From positions 1 to 47,433 of IMG/VR virus record IMGVR_UViG_3300025383_000039: DNA of 47,433 nucleotides; one strand, written 5' to 3'. Each line of letters opens with the position of its first letter. The first letter of the stretch is position 1. The notes under the pieces are model-generated. The model was not told the DNA's origin, did no database searches, and saw only the letters and a list, made by a program, of their open reading frames with translations. This document shows, one piece after another, positions 45,087-47,433 of this stretch. The position numbers and the translations under genes were made by a program. This DNA is from a virus.

Positions 45087-46541
45087 ATGGTTAAACATAT
45101 CGGAAGACACGCAGGTGAAGTTGAGGGTGAATACATCATCCCAAATACTCCAACAATTGGTACTGCTACCGATGTTGGCTTAAATAGACCATTTAATAAT
45201 GGTGCTGCAACTGTAACATTTACACCAGCAGCAACTGGAACTTCAGCTACCTATTATACTGTTACAGCATATTCAGTGGGAACTAAGACGGCAATCACGG
45301 CGACTGGTTCATCTTCTCCAATTACAATTACAGGCCTTACATCAACAGGATCTTACACATTTACTGTTTATGCATCTAATTCGTTGGGTAGCTCAAAAGA
45401 ATCTTCTCAAAGTAACTCAGTAACAATTACAACTGTCCCAGATGTCGCCTATAATCTCTCTCTTGTAAATAATGGTCAAAACTATGACTATGGAACTTGG
45501 ACAGCTCCCGCTAATAATGGTGGTAAAGCAATTAGCAATTATCACATTACTGATAACCAAGGGCATTCTTATGACACTGGAGTTACAACCGCATACAATT
45601 GGAATGAGTCGGATAACTCTGTAGTTTCATTCTCGGTATATGTTGATAATGCAAATGGAAGATCAGCAGTAAGTAACTCGTCTAATCAGGTTACCACAAC
45701 CCCATTTAGCTTTGCACCATTTGGTTTTACCCCATTCAGCTTTACACCTTTTGCCTTTACTCCATTTTCATTTACACCATTTGCGTTCACTCCGTTCTCA
45801 TTTACTCCATTCGCATTTACTCCGTTCTCTTTTACCCCATTTTCTTTTACCCCGTTCTCATTCACTCCATTCGGCTTTACCCCATTTGGCTTTACACCAT
45901 TCGGCTTTACACCATTCGGCTTTACCCCGTTTGGCTTCACCCCATTTGGTTTTACACCATTTGCATTTACGCCATTTGGCTTTACACCATTTGGATTTAC
46001 TCCGCACTTTGGATTTACGCCATTTGGATTTACTCCACATTTCAGCTTTACTCCATTTGCGTTCGGCTATGGAAATAGCTTGAGTTTGGTTTCAACGGTA
46101 AGAACTCCAGATGGTGTTGTACCAGCAATATCATTATCAGAAGAATCAGCACTACTTACTTCAAACATTGAAACTAATGCTGATATATTTGATTTGACAT
46201 CTTGGTCTGATAATAAGGCTACTGTATATGGAAATGAATTAACATATATTAAAGAAATATCTACAAGAACTTCAGATACAATTGTTATTGTAAACGGCGA
46301 GTACTTTACAAAAGAACATTTTATCTTGGTTAATAGAAGTGGTTTTGTAATGTTTGTTAACCCACAAGATCTTAATCCAGATACTGATCAAGTATGGTCA
46401 TACTCAATGCAAAATTACAAGCCTTTATCTCAACTACAAGTAATTAATGATACTTCTTATGAAGTTGTTACGGTTAAAACATTGCCAAATACCTGGTTTT
46501 ACACAGAAGATATTTTGTGCTATGATTCATATACTGCATAA
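45087..46541 (+). CDS. Tail protein: two FN3-like domains, PFxFT repeats and a Hint-like C-terminus
   Basis: 484 residues. Two FN3-type domains (about 20-113 and 117-204) lead into about 24 pentapeptide repeats PF[GSA]FT (206-327), an extreme Phe/Pro/Gly-rich array. The last 155 residues (SLVSTVRTPDGVVPA, then F-T408-K-E-H411-F, later NTWFYTEDILCYDSYTA) have the spacing of a Hint/intein-type domain with a TxxH block B, but lack the N-terminal Cys/Ser and terminal HN, so self-processing is doubtful. AAGGAT lies upstream of the ATG. Confidence 0.8.
   Translation: MVKHIGRHAGEVEGEYIIPNTPTIGTATDVGLNRPFNNGAATVTFTPAATGTSATYYTVTAYSVGTKTAITATGSSSPITITGLTSTGSYTFTVYASNSLGSSKESSQSNSVTITTVPDVAYNLSLVNNGQNYDYGTWTAPANNGGKAISNYHITDNQGHSYDTGVTTAYNWNESDNSVVSFSVYVDNANGRSAVSNSSNQVTTTPFSFAPFGFTPFSFTPFAFTPFSFTPFAFTPFSFTPFAFTPFSFTPFSFTPFSFTPFGFTPFGFTPFGFTPFGFTPFGFTPFGFTPFAFTPFGFTPFGFTPHFGFTPFGFTPHFSFTPFAFGYGNSLSLVSTVRTPDGVVPAISLSEESALLTSNIETNADIFDLTSWSDNKATVYGNELTYIKEISTRTSDTIVIVNGEYFTKEHFILVNRSGFVMFVNPQDLNPDTDQVWSYSMQNYKPLSQLQVINDTSYEVVTVKTLPNTWFYTEDILCYDSYTA
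45702..46067 (+). repeat. About 24 tandem 15-bp repeats encoding PFxFT
   Basis: Units differ mainly at the third residue codon (Gly, Ser or Ala), with two units expanded by His (PHF). The minus strand is also open here, a by-product of the repeat. Confidence 0.85.
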
Positions 46542-46567
46542 TTAAAACAATAGTAGATTAGGTTAGC

Positions 46568-47281
46568 ATGGCTAAAATAGAGTTTATTCCAAAGTTTCGC
46601 CATTTGGCGGAAGCATTCCCACATCCCGTTCCAGTTACATCAATGTTGCCTGATTGGTGGAAGAAGCAAACAACTTTTTTTAATAATGATCAAAAACCAC
46701 ACAATGGTTTGATAAATGTAACAGTAAAAAAGTGTCAAGCCATTTTTGACAGTATGACGGCGGGGTATTATTTATTGTGCCCAATGGATATTTATGTAGA
46801 TGCAACAAAATCAAAGCTTGATATTCAGCTACCAAAAGAATACATGAGTAGATATCATCAAATTATATCTACTCACTCTAAAGAGCAACTTCAAGAGTAC
46901 CCTGCACCAGATGGATACCATGCAGATTTATTTAGAATACACCCACATTGGCTAGTAAAAACTGATAAGGGGTATAGCTCTTTGTTTATGCAACCAATGC
47001 ACCTTAAAACAGACATTACAGCCGTACCTGGATTCATTGATACGGATCAATATATTTCAGATGGATATCTTTCATTTTTTGTACCAAAAGGTTTTGTGGG
47101 AACAATAAAACAGGGAACTCCAATTGTTCAAGTAATACCTATGCGTAGAGATGAGTGGACAAGTTCTATTAATGAAGATCCACATTCTGATAGATTGCTT
47201 GAAAAACAAAGCAGTGTTGTTAGATCTACATTTCAAAATGGCTATCGAATGAAGTTTTGGTCTAAAAAAAGCTACAAATAA
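46568..47281 (+). CDS. DUF6065-like phage protein
   Basis: 237 residues. PVTSMLPDWWKKQT, VKKCQAIFDSMTAGYYLLC, FRIHPHWLVKTDKGYSSLFMQP, GFIDTDQY and GTPIVQVIPMRRDEW follow a small phage family, recalled as DUF6065, seen near tail and oxygenase genes. A cupin-like fold is suspected; function unknown. Its stop shares a base with the next ATG. Confidence 0.72.
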   Translation: MAKIEFIPKFRHLAEAFPHPVPVTSMLPDWWKKQTTFFNNDQKPHNGLINVTVKKCQAIFDSMTAGYYLLCPMDIYVDATKSKLDIQLPKEYMSRYHQIISTHSKEQLQEYPAPDGYHADLFRIHPHWLVKTDKGYSSLFMQPMHLKTDITAVPGFIDTDQYISDGYLSFFVPKGFVGTIKQGTPIVQVIPMRRDEWTSSINEDPHSDRLLEKQSSVVRSTFQNGYRMKFWSKKSYK

Positions 47282-47433
47282 TGATTAACAATCCTGCCCC
47301 AGTATCTTCCCAGTCATGGCTAGATACAAAAACGCAATCTTTTGACACCATAGTTAAGGTATCTAATCTGCCTAAAAAATGGGGGGAATTTGAGTTCACT
47401 CAAAAGAAAGGGTTGTTTAGGCCAGTAAATAGG
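47281..47433 (+). CDS. Gene truncated by the right window edge
   Basis: At least 51 residues from ATG 47281, still open at the last base. Starts INNPAPVSSQSWLDTKTQSF; too short to assign. The TAATG junction indicates coupling with the preceding gene. Confidence 0.65.
   Translation, partial: MINNPAPVSSQSWLDTKTQSFDTIVKVSNLPKKWGEFEFTQKKGLFRPVNR

Noticed and set aside
45686-46083. Open reading frames on both strands through the PFxFT array
   Set aside because: The 15-bp repeat happens to lack stops in other frames; only the plus frame continues into FN3 and Hint-like domains.
1-47433. CRISPR arrays, insertion sequences, inteins in enzyme genes, frameshifted genes
   Set aside because: I saw no regularly spaced direct repeats with unique spacers, no transposase, and no broken reading frames in recognised genes.

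Overview
The window is a 47.4 kb piece of an AT-rich tailed-phage genome (or phage-plasmid) that probably infects a low-GC actinobacterium, for example a freshwater Nanopelagicales-type host. The host guess rests on a WhiB-family gene (an actinobacterial hallmark), a perfect 14-bp actinobacterial/bacterial parS core, a B12-dependent class II ribonucleotide reductase, several apparently leaderless genes, and the absence of any outer-membrane lysis gene. No terminase, portal, major capsid, polymerase, helicase or integrase gene is recognisable, so the head and replication-enzyme modules must lie outside the window.

Layout. (1) 1-12.7 kb, plus strand: a truncated 2OG-Fe(II) oxygenase and a JmjC/cupin-like relative, an HNH-like protein, proteins sharing a W-x-G-[AS]-FAP motif with domains known from phage head proteins, a seven-repeat beta-propeller-like protein, Dps, tRNA-Arg(UCU), a secreted subtilisin-like protease, a compact operon (GroES, WhiB, zinc proteins, thioredoxin, HslV/proteasome-beta-like hydrolase), and a secreted coiled-coil surface protein isolated between its own strong promoter and terminator. 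(2) 12.7-17.4 kb, plus strand: tightly overlapping small genes including a pyrimidine-dimer-glycosylase-like protein, dUTPase and an RsmI-like methyltransferase. (3) 17.4-17.9 kb: a non-coding convergent junction with a parS site, CGTAATGTC repeats and CRP-like palindromes. (4) 17.9-27.4 kb, minus strand: about 35 small genes (zinc peptides, tiny membrane peptides, a DUF932 protein, a YubB/Api92-like protein) in short operons with a strikingly uniform promoter design, and a DnaA-box cluster that may be an origin. (5) 27.4-35.7 kb: glycosyltransferases, three more oxygenase/cupin proteins, a YkgJ-like Fe-S/zinc protein, a wall-lysis pair (lysozyme-fold protein and YiiX-like hydrolase) and the ribonucleotide reductase. 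(6) 35.7-47.4 kb, plus strand: tail-fibre genes, including a 2093-residue fibre and a protein with about 24 PFxFT repeats followed by a possible Hint-like domain.

How it fits together. The minus-strand block looks like the early or host-takeover region. Ten promoters carry an ATGTCAGTG box exactly 8 nt from the -10 hexamer; many also carry a GGCGACACGCC palindrome and a TGTGA-N6-TCACA palindrome upstream. With the parS core and DnaA boxes this suggests that the element plugs into host ParB, DnaA and a CRP/GlxR-type regulator. Several plus-strand genes have a TATAAT-type -10 ending 6-7 nt before the ATG, as expected for leaderless mRNA. The plus-strand accessory genes supply nucleotides (RNR, dUTPase), redox and folding functions (thioredoxin, GroES), DNA protection (Dps) and secreted cargo, and the late region builds and possibly modifies the host-recognition fibres. 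Assignments come from motif recognition by eye; no database search was run.
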